Source: a virus. Taken from it: 64,000 nucleotides of DNA. Made by a program: the position numbers and the translations under genes. The notes beneath the pieces were generated by a model. That model did not search any database. It saw only the letters and a program-made list of their open reading frames with translations, and was not told where the DNA came from. How positions within the stretch are numbered: position 1 is the stretch's first letter; every line of letters begins with the position of its first letter. Where the stretch lies: the IMG/VR virus record IMGVR_UViG_3300042350_003419, positions 17,975 to 81,974 of that record; one strand, given 5' to 3'. Below are positions 22,250 to 31,221 of the stretch, piece after piece.

Positions 22250-22402
22250 ATGGATGATCACACTTACCAAAATTGGGTGAAAATTAAAGCAACCTTTGAA
22301 AACTCTGGTAATACTGACAATACATTTTACCGAAGAGCGTGTGAAATAGTCAAAACCAAAAAAGATCCTCTCGCAAAGTATCTTGGAGATAAGAATGACT
22401 AA
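22250..22402 (+). CDS. Small protein (50 aa)
   Basis: Start set by the promoter just upstream; the frame extends further upstream but would begin before the -35. Basic, helical, no recognised domain. Overlaps the next microprotein by 8 nt. Confidence 0.55.
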   Translation: MDDHTYQNWVKIKATFENSGNTDNTFYRRACEIVKTKKDPLAKYLGDKND

Positions 22403-22481
22403 CACACTTATAGTTGCTGTTATTCTTCTCGGATTAATTTCATTCTTCATTCAGTGGAGTCTTACGCACGCATATGGATAA
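22395..22481 (+). CDS. Single-pass membrane microprotein (28 aa)
   Basis: One hydrophobic helix (residues 4-20) and a short polar tail; overlaps both neighbours by 8 nt, typical of coupled phage early operons. No family recognised. Confidence 0.5.
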   Translation: MTNTLIVAVILLGLISFFIQWSLTHAYG

Positions 22482-22659
22482 GCAAAGATATAGTTTCGCT
22501 ATGACTTGCTTTGTAAGGTCTTATGGCAGACATGTCTTGAATGATAATCACATCAAACAGTTTTGTAGGGAATGGTCTGAATGGGGGGTAGATGCTCCAT
22601 TAGGCGATATTGTAGATCAATACTTCCATTATGAATATAAGAATTGGAGAGGAATATGA
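22474..22659 (+). CDS. Small protein, paralogue of the 46341 gene (61 aa)
   Basis: Pattern SFAMTCFVRSYG at the start and YKNWRG at the end matches the spacing and residues of the 68-aa protein at 46341 (FIMSSFARTYG ... YENWEG). Helical, with several Trp residues. Function unknown. ATGA overlap with the next gene. Confidence 0.6.
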   Translation: MDKQRYSFAMTCFVRSYGRHVLNDNHIKQFCREWSEWGVDAPLGDIVDQYFHYEYKNWRGI

Positions 22660-22778
22660 TTTTTCACATTGTGGAATATCTGGCACAAAGTCCAGTTTGG
22701 TTGGGTCTTTGTGGGGCAGGATTGACAGTTGCCCCGATTATGGGTATAATGCTTATACACAAACAAAATGGTAAGTAA
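22656..22778 (+). CDS. Membrane microprotein (40 aa)
   Basis: Hydrophobic segment at about 13-35 with Gly/Ala/Trp, short polar ends. It overlaps the preceding stop by 4 nt. No family recognised. Confidence 0.5.
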   Translation: MIFHIVEYLAQSPVWLGLCGAGLTVAPIMGIMLIHKQNGK

Positions 22779-22812
22779 CTTGTTTTGAGATAATCCCGAA
22801 ACTTATTACTTT

Positions 22813-22820
22813 TATAAATA
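22813..22820 (+). promoter_or_regulatory. T4-type late promoter TATAAATA
   Basis: Exact motif 27 nt before the second HNH gene. Confidence 0.75.
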
Positions 22821-22846
22821 GTTATAAGAAAAGGTTTTTATCTTTT

Positions 22847-23401
22847 ATGAAAAGGCATACCACTAAAGAACAACTTTTGAGTGCTTGTGTAGGATCAAAT
22901 GGTCCAGCACAAGTTTTAAAAAAGTTAGGTTTGTGTGAAAATGGAGCAACTCGTGCTTATCTTAAAAAAATTGCTTTGCAATATGATGTAGAAATACCAA
23001 AGTATGAAACTCCAAGAAAATATGAATTAATTGAAAAAAAATGCCCTGTTTGTGGTAAAATATTTACAGCATCAAAGGGTAACAAAAGAGAAAAAACAGT
23101 TTGTTCTCGTGCCTGCTCTAATACACATTTTAGAAGCGGGGAAAATAATCCAAACTTTAAAGATGGATTTGATGGTGATAAAGCATATAGAAAAATATGC
23201 TTCAAATATCATCCAAAAAAATGCTGCATTTGTGGATTTGATCACATTGTTGAAGTTCATCATATGGACTGTAACAAGGAAAATAATAACCCAAATAATT
23301 TAATTCCTCTGTGCCCAAATCACCATAGAATGTTTCATTCAAGATATCGTCAGTTAGTATCTCCACTAATTGAAGACTATATAAAATATAACCAGGAGTA
23401 A
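22847..23401 (+). CDS. HNH endonuclease (184 aa) running into tRNA-Pro
   Basis: A Cys4 knuckle (CPVCGKIF ... CSRAC, about 65-90) precedes a SGENNPNFKDG segment typical of HNH homing enzymes. The nuclease core at about 126-165 is CCICG-x-HIVEVHHMD-x-CNKENNNPNNLIPLCPNHHRMFH. The N-terminal ~45 residues look like a helix-turn-helix. The last codons and stop (23392-23401) lie inside tRNA-Pro, so the gene is inserted flush against, and overlapping, a tRNA. It has its own late promoter. Confidence 0.85.
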   Translation: MKRHTTKEQLLSACVGSNGPAQVLKKLGLCENGATRAYLKKIALQYDVEIPKYETPRKYELIEKKCPVCGKIFTASKGNKREKTVCSRACSNTHFRSGENNPNFKDGFDGDKAYRKICFKYHPKKCCICGFDHIVEVHHMDCNKENNNPNNLIPLCPNHHRMFHSRYRQLVSPLIEDYIKYNQE

Positions 23402-23463
23402 GTCAGCGGTAGACGGCACCGTTTGGGGCGGTGAAGACGTTGGTTCGATCCCAACCTTCTGGA
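23392..23463 (+). tRNA. tRNA-Pro(TGG)
   Basis: Acceptor CCAGGAG/CTTCTGG; anticodon arm CACCG-TTTGGGG-CGGTG. The first 10 nt double as the end of the HNH coding region. Confidence 0.9.
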
Positions 23464-23487
23464 TTGCCAGTTTCTTCACTGGTACAC

Positions 23488-23516
23488 TTGACACAAAACT
23501 CTCCAACCCTTATAAT
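23488..23516 (+). promoter_or_regulatory. Consensus sigma70-type promoter
   Basis: TTGACA (23488-23493), 17 nt, TATAAT (23511-23516). Drives 23540-24259. Confidence 0.8.
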
Positions 23517-23539
23517 ACTAGAGTAAACAAATCAAAGCA

Positions 23540-23755
23540 ATGTCTCTGGCTATCAAATTCAAGAAAGATATTAGTACTCTTCGTGCCGCAGCGAATGGTG
23601 ATTTTTATCTTGATGTAAAGAATCCGAAACTTTATAAAAAGATTCGTCGTTATTATCAAAATGAAGGAGTAATCTTCTCCGATGATCCTTTGGATAATTA
23701 TGATATTCTTATTGAGTGCATCGCTCAAGATCTTGAATCTGTTGAAGTTGCATGA
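23540..23755 (+). CDS. Small protein (71 aa)
   Basis: Follows a consensus promoter by 24 nt. Basic N-terminus, acidic C-terminus, no recognised domain. Its stop overlaps the next start. Confidence 0.65.
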   Translation: MSLAIKFKKDISTLRAAANGDFYLDVKNPKLYKKIRRYYQNEGVIFSDDPLDNYDILIECIAQDLESVEVA

Positions 23756-24003
23756 TTAAAGTTCTTTTAGAGCGTGAAGGATATCGCTTTATTGAATCGG
23801 GTATTCTTGAGATAAACGGTAAACCTGATTATCGTTTACAAAAGCAAAATTATTACACCAAACGATGGAATGATATTTATCTTTTTGATAATAGTCTACA
23901 ATGTTCTACTGCAATGGAGGATCACCAATATTGTAGGTGGTTAGATCCAGAAAGAGTTCCTTGTTATATAAAAGATGACAAAGAAGACACGGATGGTCTA
24001 TAA
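23752..24003 (+). CDS. Small protein (83 aa)
   Basis: Tyr/Asp-rich, soluble, no recognised motif; ATGA overlap with the upstream gene makes co-translation likely. Confidence 0.6.
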   Translation: MIKVLLEREGYRFIESGILEINGKPDYRLQKQNYYTKRWNDIYLFDNSLQCSTAMEDHQYCRWLDPERVPCYIKDDKEDTDGL

Positions 24004-24031
24004 CAGCACTTGTCAGTTATGAATCCCCCTT

Positions 24032-24259
24032 ATGTCTAAAACAAGTATCCTGAGATACATTGGCAACTTTCTCCTCTTACTTGGTTATCAAATCATGTTG
24101 TGGGGAGATTTTAAAAGTGGTTTGATGATAAAATTTATCGGAGGACTACTCGGTATTCCTTTTGCTATCAAGCTCAAACTCTGGGATGTGTTATTTTTAA
24201 TATCATTTTTTGGCATTTCTGAGATATCAAAATTATCCCAACTTTTCTTGGTTTCGTAA
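24032..24259 (+). CDS. Small membrane protein (75 aa)
   Basis: Two to three hydrophobic helices (about 9-25, 34-48, 50-64) and few charges; likely inner-membrane or thylakoid protein. No family recognised. Last gene of the 23488 transcript. Confidence 0.6.
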   Translation: MSKTSILRYIGNFLLLLGYQIMLWGDFKSGLMIKFIGGLLGIPFAIKLKLWDVLFLISFFGISEISKLSQLFLVS

Positions 24260-24404
24260 AACCAAGTGGTGGAGTCAAGTTCAAACCCTGATTTGCCCTC
24301 GTCGTATGGGCATTATAAGTGACGACTGGTGCGGATGGGACTCTCTCCCGCCTGGTTTCTTATTTCCAGTCAAAGAATAAGTGGCGAGCCTAAAGACCCC
24401 AAAG
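24260..24404 (+). other. Structured intergenic region without gene
   Basis: 145 nt with nested inverted repeats: TCGTC/GACGA, and GACTGG/CCAGTC enclosing GCGG...CCGC. A GTTCAAA T-loop-like string occurs near 24281. No complete tRNA can be folded. It may be a non-coding RNA or decayed tRNA material. Confidence 0.35.
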
Positions 24405-24431
24405 GGGGAGTTGCATAAACTCTCCTTTTTT
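24405..24431 (+). terminator. Terminator containing the next promoter's -35
   Basis: 8-bp stem GGGGAGTT / AACTCTCC with loop GCATA and a T6 run. TTGCAT (-35) starts in the stem and spans the loop. Confidence 0.7.
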
Positions 24432-24439
24432 GCTATAAT
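24411..24439 (+). promoter_or_regulatory. Sigma70-type promoter of the sugar cluster
   Basis: TTGCAT (24411-24416), 17 nt, TATAAT (24434-24439), 20 nt before gmd. The only clear promoter found upstream of the ~16-kb sugar gene block. Confidence 0.75.
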
Positions 24440-24459
24440 AATAAAAAAGTAGTTCTTAT

Positions 24460-25461
24460 ATGAAAGTTGCTTTAATTTCTGGGATCACGGGGCAAGATGG
24501 TTCATATCTTGCCGAACTTCTTTTGGAAAAAGGATATGAAGTTCACGGTATTATTCGTCGTGCCTCCCAAATCAATACGCAAAGAATAGATCATATTTAC
24601 AATCAAATTAAGTTGCATTATGGAGATCTTACTGACTCTACAAATCTTGTGAGAGTTATTCAGCAAGTTCAACCCGATGAAATATATAATCTAGGTGCTC
24701 AAAGTCACGTAAAGGTTTCTTTTGAGATGCCTGAATATACTGGTATGGTTGATGGTCTTGGAACTCTTCGTATTTTAGAATCAGTTCGTCTTCTTGGAAT
24801 GGAAAATAAGACTCGTATCTATCAAGCATCAACATCAGAAATGTTTGGTAAAGTACAAGAAATTCCTCAAAAAGAAACCACGCCTTTTTATCCTCGTTCA
24901 CCTTATGGAGTTGCAAAAGTCTATGGATACTGGATTACAAAAAACTACAGAGAATCTTACGGACTACACGCAAGTTCTGGAATTCTTTTCAATCACGAAT
25001 CCCCTAGAAGAGGAGAAACTTTTGTCACAAGAAAAATCACTAGAGGATTATCACGCATTTCAGTTGGGGAACAAGATATACTATATCTCGGGAATTTAAA
25101 TGCCAAGAGGGACTGGGGACACGCCAGGGACTTTGTAGAGGCGATGTGGTTAATGCTTCAGCAGGATGAACCTGATGACTATGTAATCGCCACAGGAGAG
25201 CAGTATTCGGTGCGTGAGTTCGTTGAGGAAGCAGCACCCTATTTTGGAATGAAGATTGCTTGGGAAGGTGAAGGACTTGATGAAGTTGGATATGATACTT
25301 ATTCTGGAAACCAAGTCATTCAGGTCAATCCTAAATATTTTAGACCTGCTGAAGTAGAGACTTTATTAGGTGATGCCACTAAGGCAAAGAAAAAATTAGG
25401 TTGGGAACCTAAAATTTTATTTAAACAATTAGTTGAGGATATGTGCATTTATGGACAATAG
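24460..25461 (+). CDS. gmd: GDP-mannose 4,6-dehydratase
   Basis: 333 aa short-chain dehydrogenase/reductase converting GDP-mannose to GDP-4-keto-6-deoxymannose. The Rossmann motif [12 protein letters not shown] is at the start; TSEMFGK and SPYGVAK supply the Thr/Ser, Glu, Tyr and Lys of the catalytic set; [17 protein letters not shown] is the Gmd-specific nucleotide-sugar segment. Full length. First gene after the promoter and partner of the fucose synthase two genes downstream. Confidence 0.95.
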   Translation: MKVALISGITGQDGSYLAELLLEKGYEVHGIIRRASQINTQRIDHIYNQIKLHYGDLTDSTNLVRVIQQVQPDEIYNLGAQSHVKVSFEMPEYTGMVDGLGTLRILESVRLLGMENKTRIYQASTSEMFGKVQEIPQKETTPFYPRSPYGVAKVYGYWITKNYRESYGLHASSGILFNHESPRRGETFVTRKITRGLSRISVGEQDILYLGNLNAKRDWGHARDFVEAMWLMLQQDEPDDYVIATGEQYSVREFVEEAAPYFGMKIAWEGEGLDEVGYDTYSGNQVIQVNPKYFRPAEVETLLGDATKAKKKLGWEPKILFKQLVEDMCIYGQ

Positions 25462-26701
25462 TATGTTTCATAAAATAGAAAAATGTAGAGTCTGTGGTAA
25501 TGAACATTATTCCACAGTTTTAGACCTGGGAAATCAATATCTATCTGGAATTTTTCCAAAATCTATAGATTTTGATATGTATCGTGGTCCCTTAAAACTT
25601 GTTAAGTGTGATGAATTAACGGGTGGATGTGGGCACGTTCAATTGGAGCATACCTTTGATCTTCCTACGATGTATGGGGAAGAATATGGGTATCGTTCTG
25701 GATTAAATGCCAGTATGGTAAAACATCTAAAATCTAAGTGTGAAAAAATTTCTAATTTTCTTGATCTAAAAGAAAATGATATTGTGATTGATATTGCCGG
25801 AAATGATGGAACATTCCTTGGATTCTTTTCACCAGAATTAAAACTGGTAAGTATTGATCCAACTTCTAAAAAGTTTTCAAAGTATTTCAAAGAACATGTA
25901 GATTATATCGCAGACTTTTTTACTGAAAAAACTTTTAGACAATTCTTTGGAGATTTTAATGCAAAGTTAGTAACTTCATTTTCAATGTTCTATGACTTAG
26001 AAGATCCTTGTCAGTTTGCTAAAGAGGTTAATTCTATTTTAGATCCCGAAGATGGAATTTGGGTTTTGGAGCAGAGTTATATGCCTGAGATGCTTCGTGC
26101 AAATTCTTTTGATACTGTATGCCATGAGCATCTATCATATTATGGAATGCGACAACTAAAATACATCATGGATCAGGCAGGATTGAAGATTATTGATTTT
26201 GAATTTAATGATGTAAATGGTGGAAGCATTTCACTTGTAGTTGCAAATAAAGACAGTAAATATGAAGAGGCAACTCAAATGTTAAATGATCTTCTTCAAG
26301 AAGAATTGGATCTTAAACTTAACACTACTGAACCTTGGAATGATTTTTCTTTCCGCATTGAAGAATGTAGAATTAAGTTTTGGCAACTTATTAACAAGTG
26401 TAAAGAAGATGGATTAAAAATTGCTGCCCTTGGAGCTAGTACAAAGGGTAATGTAACACTTCAAACTTGGGGGGTTACTAATGATGATATTACTGTTGTA
26501 GGTGAAGTTAATCCTGATAAAGATGGATCATTTACACCAGGAACTTGGATACCAATTAGAAATGAAGATTCTGTAATTGAAGAATATGATATTTTTATAA
26601 TTCTTCCTTGGCACTTTAAAAATTTCTTTATTAATAGTACAAAGTTCAAAGGTAAAAAATTATTGTTCCCACTCCCCAATGCCGAAATTGTAATTCCTTA
26701 A
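25451..26701 (+). CDS. NDP-sugar C-methyltransferase-like protein
   Basis: About 416 aa. The N-terminal zinc-binding module ([16 protein letters not shown]) is followed by a SAM-binding Rossmann domain ([12 protein letters not shown], about 108-120) and a C-terminal domain ([11 protein letters not shown], about 331), the three-part plan of TDP-sugar C-methyltransferases. In this cluster it probably methylates a deoxysugar nucleotide. The start is either ATG 25451 (overlapping gmd) or ATG 25463. Confidence 0.85.
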   Translation: MDNSMFHKIEKCRVCGNEHYSTVLDLGNQYLSGIFPKSIDFDMYRGPLKLVKCDELTGGCGHVQLEHTFDLPTMYGEEYGYRSGLNASMVKHLKSKCEKISNFLDLKENDIVIDIAGNDGTFLGFFSPELKLVSIDPTSKKFSKYFKEHVDYIADFFTEKTFRQFFGDFNAKLVTSFSMFYDLEDPCQFAKEVNSILDPEDGIWVLEQSYMPEMLRANSFDTVCHEHLSYYGMRQLKYIMDQAGLKIIDFEFNDVNGGSISLVVANKDSKYEEATQMLNDLLQEELDLKLNTTEPWNDFSFRIEECRIKFWQLINKCKEDGLKIAALGASTKGNVTLQTWGVTNDDITVVGEVNPDKDGSFTPGTWIPIRNEDSVIEEYDIFIILPWHFKNFFINSTKFKGKKLLFPLPNAEIVIP

Positions 26702-26705
26702 TATC

Positions 26706-27641
26706 ATGAAAAAACAATCTAAAATATTTGTTGCGGGACACCGAGGACTTGTTGGATCTGCCATTGTGAGAAACTTAAAAGAAAATGGATATACAAATAT
26801 TCTTACTAAAACTCGTCAAGAGTTGGATCTTTTAAATCAAAAAGATGTTCTTGATTTTTTTGAAGATCAAAAACCAGAGTATGTTTTTGATGCAGCTGCC
26901 CGTGTTGGTGGTATCTATGCAAATGATACATTCTCTGGAGATTTTATCTACGAGAACATACAAATTCAAACTAATTTGATTAATAGTTCTTATAGATCTG
27001 GTGTAGAAAAGTTCTTATTTCTTGGATCTGTTTGCATCTATCCCAAGTTTGCTGAAGTCCCGGTTAAAGAGGAATCTCTTCTTACTGGATATCTTGAACC
27101 AACAAATGATGCTTATGCTATAGCAAAGATATCTGGAATTAAAATGCTTCAGGCATATAATAAACAGTATGGATTTAAAGGAGTCTCACTAATGCCATCG
27201 AATCTTTATGGTATTGGAGATAATTTTCATCCAGATAATGGTCATGTAATTCCGGCAATGATGACAAAATTTAATAACTCAAATGGAAAATCTGTAACTT
27301 TTTGGGGAGATGGTACTCCAATGCGAGAATTTCTTTATTCTGATGACCTTGCGGATGCTTGTTTATTTGCGATGGATAATTTTGAGAATGCTGAATTGAT
27401 TAATGTTGGATCTGGAGAAAATATTAGTATTAAGAATTTAGCACAAACTGTAGCATCTGTTGTTGGTTATACTGGTGAAATTGAATGGGATACTTCTCGT
27501 CCGAATGGTACTCCAAACAGACCATTGGATTGTTCAAAAATGACAAATTTTGGATGGAAACCAAAATATACTTTATATGATGGATTGAAAAAAACCTATC
27601 AATGGTTTATAGAAAATTCCCACCATGATTCCTTAAAATAA
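26706..27641 (+). CDS. fcl: GDP-L-fucose synthase
   Basis: 311 aa epimerase/reductase completing GDP-L-fucose synthesis from the Gmd product. The NADPH motif GHRGLVGSAI, AARVGGIYAN, GSVCIYP and the catalytic YAIAK, plus the family-typical NLYGIGDNFHPDNGHVIPA segment, are all present. Shares one base with the next gene. Confidence 0.95.
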   Translation: MKKQSKIFVAGHRGLVGSAIVRNLKENGYTNILTKTRQELDLLNQKDVLDFFEDQKPEYVFDAAARVGGIYANDTFSGDFIYENIQIQTNLINSSYRSGVEKFLFLGSVCIYPKFAEVPVKEESLLTGYLEPTNDAYAIAKISGIKMLQAYNKQYGFKGVSLMPSNLYGIGDNFHPDNGHVIPAMMTKFNNSNGKSVTFWGDGTPMREFLYSDDLADACLFAMDNFENAELINVGSGENISIKNLAQTVASVVGYTGEIEWDTSRPNGTPNRPLDCSKMTNFGWKPKYTLYDGLKKTYQWFIENSHHDSLK

Positions 27642-28477
27642 TGAATTTTTCTTCAGGATTATCTGGGTGTAAAATACAACTTTTAGATAATAAAATAGTA
27701 AGAAAATCTTCACCATCCATAAATTATAATTCTAGATTGATATTGCAAATAGATAAGCAAAATTTATTTTCAAATTTAATTTTTAAAAATATCAATACTC
27801 CAAAAATTTTAAATATTAATCAAGATAGTTTATATTATTTTGATATGGAGTATATACATGGAAAATGTTTTTCTGAGTATTTTTCAGTTGCTAATAATTT
27901 CGATATAAAATTCGTTTTAGAAACTTTATTTGAATATTTTGATACATTAATTGGAAATTATAAAACAACTAATGTTCAAAATAGTATTTTAAAAAAAATA
28001 AAAATACTAAAAGAAAAAACTGCTTATAAAGAGTATCTAAATTACTTGGAAAATTATGTGATAAAAGAAAAGATTATCATTCCAAAAACTTTTTGTCATG
28101 GAGATTTGACATTTAATAATATTATTTTTCATAAAAAAAGATTGTTTTTCATAGACTTTTTGGATTCATATATTGATAGTTTTTTGTGCGATTTAATTAA
28201 ATTAAAACAAGATTTATTTTACTCTTGGGGAATTTCTATTGAAAATAAAAAATGTATAAGAATCCATCAAGTTTATACTTATATTTGGAAAGAAATTGAA
28301 GACAAATATTTTAGATATATTAATCATATAAATTTTGATATTCTGGATGCTCTTAATCTCCTAAGATTAGAACCATACTTGACTAATCAATATCAAAGAA
28401 GTATACTTAATCAAATAATAAAAACTACAAAATTATATGAGAAGTTTAGTAATACCTATGGCAGGGAAATCAAGTAG
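27641..28477 (+). CDS. APH/choline-kinase-like phosphotransferase
   Basis: 278 aa, very AT-rich. The kinase catalytic loop CHGDLTFNNIIF (about 152-163) and the metal-binding FIDFLDS (about 171-177) are those of the aminoglycoside phosphotransferase/LicA superfamily. With the downstream nucleotidyltransferase-HAD fusion it could make an activated phospho-substituent for the glycan. The substrate is unknown. Overlaps the next gene by 41 nt. Confidence 0.75.
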   Translation: MNFSSGLSGCKIQLLDNKIVRKSSPSINYNSRLILQIDKQNLFSNLIFKNINTPKILNINQDSLYYFDMEYIHGKCFSEYFSVANNFDIKFVLETLFEYFDTLIGNYKTTNVQNSILKKIKILKEKTAYKEYLNYLENYVIKEKIIIPKTFCHGDLTFNNIIFHKKRLFFIDFLDSYIDSFLCDLIKLKQDLFYSWGISIENKKCIRIHQVYTYIWKEIEDKYFRYINHINFDILDALNLLRLEPYLTNQYQRSILNQIIKTTKLYEKFSNTYGREIK

Positions 28478-29495
28478 ATTTCCCAATATGAGACCTAAGT
28501 GGATGTTAACGCATCCAATGTCTAATCGCTTTATGGCAATAGAATCTATTTTAGGATTAAATTTAGATTTCTTTGATAAAATATATTTCATTTGCTTAGA
28601 GGAGCACGAAGAGCAATATTCTTTTTCTTATGGATTTCAAAAAGAAATTGAATCTTTAAATCTACAAAATAAAACTGAAATATCTTTTTTAAAAAAACAA
28701 ACAAAATCTCAATCAGAAACAGTTTATAATTTTTTAATTCAAAATAATATAGATGGATTTATTTTCATAAAAGATTCTGATGGATATTATCAATGCAATA
28801 TTGAAACTGAAAATAATCAAGCTGCATTTTTTGATTTAAATGATATGGATAATATTAATGCTAGAACAAAGAGTTATATTGAATTTGATATTAATGGTAT
28901 TATTACAAATATTGTAGAAAAAAAAGTAATCAGTTCTACTTTTTCTGTCGGTGGGTATGGGTTTTCATCAGCATCAGAATTTTGCAAAACTTATGAAAAA
29001 TTTATGGATACTGAAGAAGAGTGTTATATTAGTCATATTATTTTTGATATGATTTTGTCAGGATCTCTTTTTTATGGAATTAAAACATCTAACTTTAAAG
29101 ACTGGGGAACCATAGAATCTTGGAACTTATATAAAAGTCAATATAAGTGTTTGTTTGTAGATATCGATGGAACACTCGTTACTAATTCTTCAATTCATTT
29201 TCCACCATATGTTGGGTCAGGAATTAGTATTCAAGAAAATATAGATTTTTTAAGAGAGTTACATCAGTCTGGAAAAGTTAAAATAGTTCTTACTACTAGT
29301 AGACCAGAATATCTTAAAGATGTTACTGTTTTGGAGATGGAAAGTAAGGGCATTCCATATGATCATTTAATTATGGGACTGCCGCACTGTCAAAGAATTT
29401 TAATTAATGATTTTGCAAAAAGTAATCCATATCCATCTTGTTCTGCAATTAATATTACTAGAAACTCTAATCAATTGAGAGAGTATTTTAAATGA
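28437..29495 (+). CDS. Nucleotidyltransferase-HAD phosphatase fusion
   Basis: 352 aa. The N-terminal half starts with the pyrophosphorylase signature IPMAGKSSRFP followed by RPKW, as in sugar- or choline-phosphate nucleotidyltransferases. The C-terminal ~115 residues carry HAD motif I (FVDIDGTLV, about 240) and motif II (LTTSRPEYL). Domain order suggests it activates a phosphorylated small molecule and dephosphorylates a related one. The adjacent kinase strengthens the pathway reading, but the substrate is unknown. Confidence 0.75.
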   Translation: MRSLVIPMAGKSSRFPNMRPKWMLTHPMSNRFMAIESILGLNLDFFDKIYFICLEEHEEQYSFSYGFQKEIESLNLQNKTEISFLKKQTKSQSETVYNFLIQNNIDGFIFIKDSDGYYQCNIETENNQAAFFDLNDMDNINARTKSYIEFDINGIITNIVEKKVISSTFSVGGYGFSSASEFCKTYEKFMDTEEECYISHIIFDMILSGSLFYGIKTSNFKDWGTIESWNLYKSQYKCLFVDIDGTLVTNSSIHFPPYVGSGISIQENIDFLRELHQSGKVKIVLTTSRPEYLKDVTVLEMESKGIPYDHLIMGLPHCQRILINDFAKSNPYPSCSAINITRNSNQLREYFK

Positions 29496-30484
29496 AAATA
29501 TTAATTACTGGTGCTGCTGGGCAAATTGGATCTGGATTGGCAAAGTTACTTATAAAAAAAAATCATCAATTGGTGTTAGTTGATAATTTAAGAAATGGGC
29601 ATAAAACAAACTTAATATCTAAAAATAAATTAATTGCACCTTTTGTAAAAGTAGATATTACAACACAGGATTTTTTTGATACATGTTCCCAACATTATGA
29701 TTGTATTATTCATTTAGCTGCTATTACTTCTTTACCAGATTGTGAAAATAACCCATATGAAACAATATCAATTAATGTTGGTGGAACAAGTAATGTTTTA
29801 GAATTTGCAAGAAGAAATAATATTCCGCATGTAATTTTTGCAAGTACTAGTGCTGTTTATGAAAATTCAAATGCCGAAATTTTTACCGAAGATTTAGAAA
29901 TTAACCCAACTCTTTACTATTGCCTATCAAAAAAGATGGCTGAAGATTTGGTAAATTCGTATAGGGAAAATTATAATCTTAAAGTTACTACTCTAAGATT
30001 TTTTAATGTCTTTGGTCCAGATGGAGATCACACTCGCCTTCATCCACCTTTAATTAATTTCTTAGTTCGTGAATTTAAAAAAGGAATTTCGCCACAACTG
30101 AGTGGAGATGGAACTCAAACTAGAGATTTTATATGGGTAAATGATGTTGTTTCTATGTTAGATATTTGCTTAGATAAACAACCAAATGATACATTTAATG
30201 TTTGTACAGGACAGGTAATAAGTGTAAATCAAATGGGTCAGTGGGTTGCAGAATCTTTGGAATGCGAACACATTGGGTTATCATATAAACCACCACAAGA
30301 ACTATGGAGTAGATATCCACAATTATTTGACGGTGGTTATCCATTGAATAAAGAAGTGGTTTCTACAGAGACTACTAGACCTTCTAAAGGGTCCTATCAA
30401 AAAGCAAAAGATTTATTGGGGTGGGAACCTAATTTGGATATTGAAAGTCTTGTAAAAAAAGTTGCCAAAGAGATTGTAATATGA
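29492..30484 (+). CDS. NAD-dependent sugar epimerase/dehydratase
   Basis: 330 aa extended SDR with GAAGQIGSGL, LAAITSLPDCENNP, ASTSAVY and YCLSK as catalytic Tyr-x3-Lys. C-terminal substrate domain includes LSGDGTQTRDFIWVNDVV, usual in nucleotide-sugar 4-epimerases. Four-base overlaps with both neighbours. Exact sugar unknown. Confidence 0.85.
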   Translation: MKILITGAAGQIGSGLAKLLIKKNHQLVLVDNLRNGHKTNLISKNKLIAPFVKVDITTQDFFDTCSQHYDCIIHLAAITSLPDCENNPYETISINVGGTSNVLEFARRNNIPHVIFASTSAVYENSNAEIFTEDLEINPTLYYCLSKKMAEDLVNSYRENYNLKVTTLRFFNVFGPDGDHTRLHPPLINFLVREFKKGISPQLSGDGTQTRDFIWVNDVVSMLDICLDKQPNDTFNVCTGQVISVNQMGQWVAESLECEHIGLSYKPPQELWSRYPQLFDGGYPLNKEVVSTETTRPSKGSYQKAKDLLGWEPNLDIESLVKKVAKEIVI

Positions 30485-31221
30485 GAGTTGCTTTATGTTT
30501 ATCCGGTCAACCAAGATTTGTTGACGAGGTTGCACCTTATATTATTGCCAATGCTTGTCGGGGGTATCAAGTTGATGTATTTGCTCATATATGGTTTGAT
30601 GAAGAACTTTTGAATAATCCATATAAGCATGAGGGTAATTGGTCTAGTCAAAGACTTAAGTCCAATGCTGTTGATGATCTATTGAAAATATATAAACCAG
30701 TTTCTTATATTATTGAACCTAGTAAAAAATTTATTGATGATCAAATTCATTTTGAAACTTCTTTTAAAAGATATTGGACTTGGGGTGAACCAGGATTAGA
30801 ATTTAGAAACAGAATTATTAATAATACTCTCTCTTATTTTTATGGATTGAATCAAGTTAATAACTTGAAAAAGGTACATGAATATGCAAATGGATTTAAA
30901 TATGACTGGGTTGTTAGATGTAGAACAGACACAATTTTACACACTAAAATAAATTATGAAAACTATGATCAAAATGTCATTAATTTCTCTGGTTTGTCAA
31001 ATCAACCAGATGGTATGATTAATGACTGGTTTGATTTTGGTGGGTCTAAGGTTATGGATGCCTTTATGAGTTTGTTTCCTGTTTTTGATCTTGTTATGGA
31101 TAAATGTTTGAAAGAAAATGATATGGCATTTTGTCCGGAGTTGCTACATAGAAAGATGATTGATTGTTTTAATATTAATATTCAACCACACCCAATTCAT
31201 ATAACGTTACCAAGATTTTAA
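30481..31221 (+). CDS. Putative glycosyltransferase, LSGQPR family copy 1
   Basis: 246 aa. Starts with the characteristic VALCLSGQPRFV motif; later VVRCRTDTI (about 141-149) may provide the DxD-like metal site (RTD). Two further copies lie at 32139 and 33835. A GT-A-like transferase is inferred from the acidic motif and context; no characterised member is known to me. Confidence 0.6.
   Translation: MRVALCLSGQPRFVDEVAPYIIANACRGYQVDVFAHIWFDEELLNNPYKHEGNWSSQRLKSNAVDDLLKIYKPVSYIIEPSKKFIDDQIHFETSFKRYWTWGEPGLEFRNRIINNTLSYFYGLNQVNNLKKVHEYANGFKYDWVVRCRTDTILHTKINYENYDQNVINFSGLSNQPDGMINDWFDFGGSKVMDAFMSLFPVFDLVMDKCLKENDMAFCPELLHRKMIDCFNINIQPHPIHITLPRF

Noticed and set aside
24260-24404. A complete tRNA in the gap before gmd.
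   Set aside because: No acceptor stem pairs with any T arm at proper spacing.
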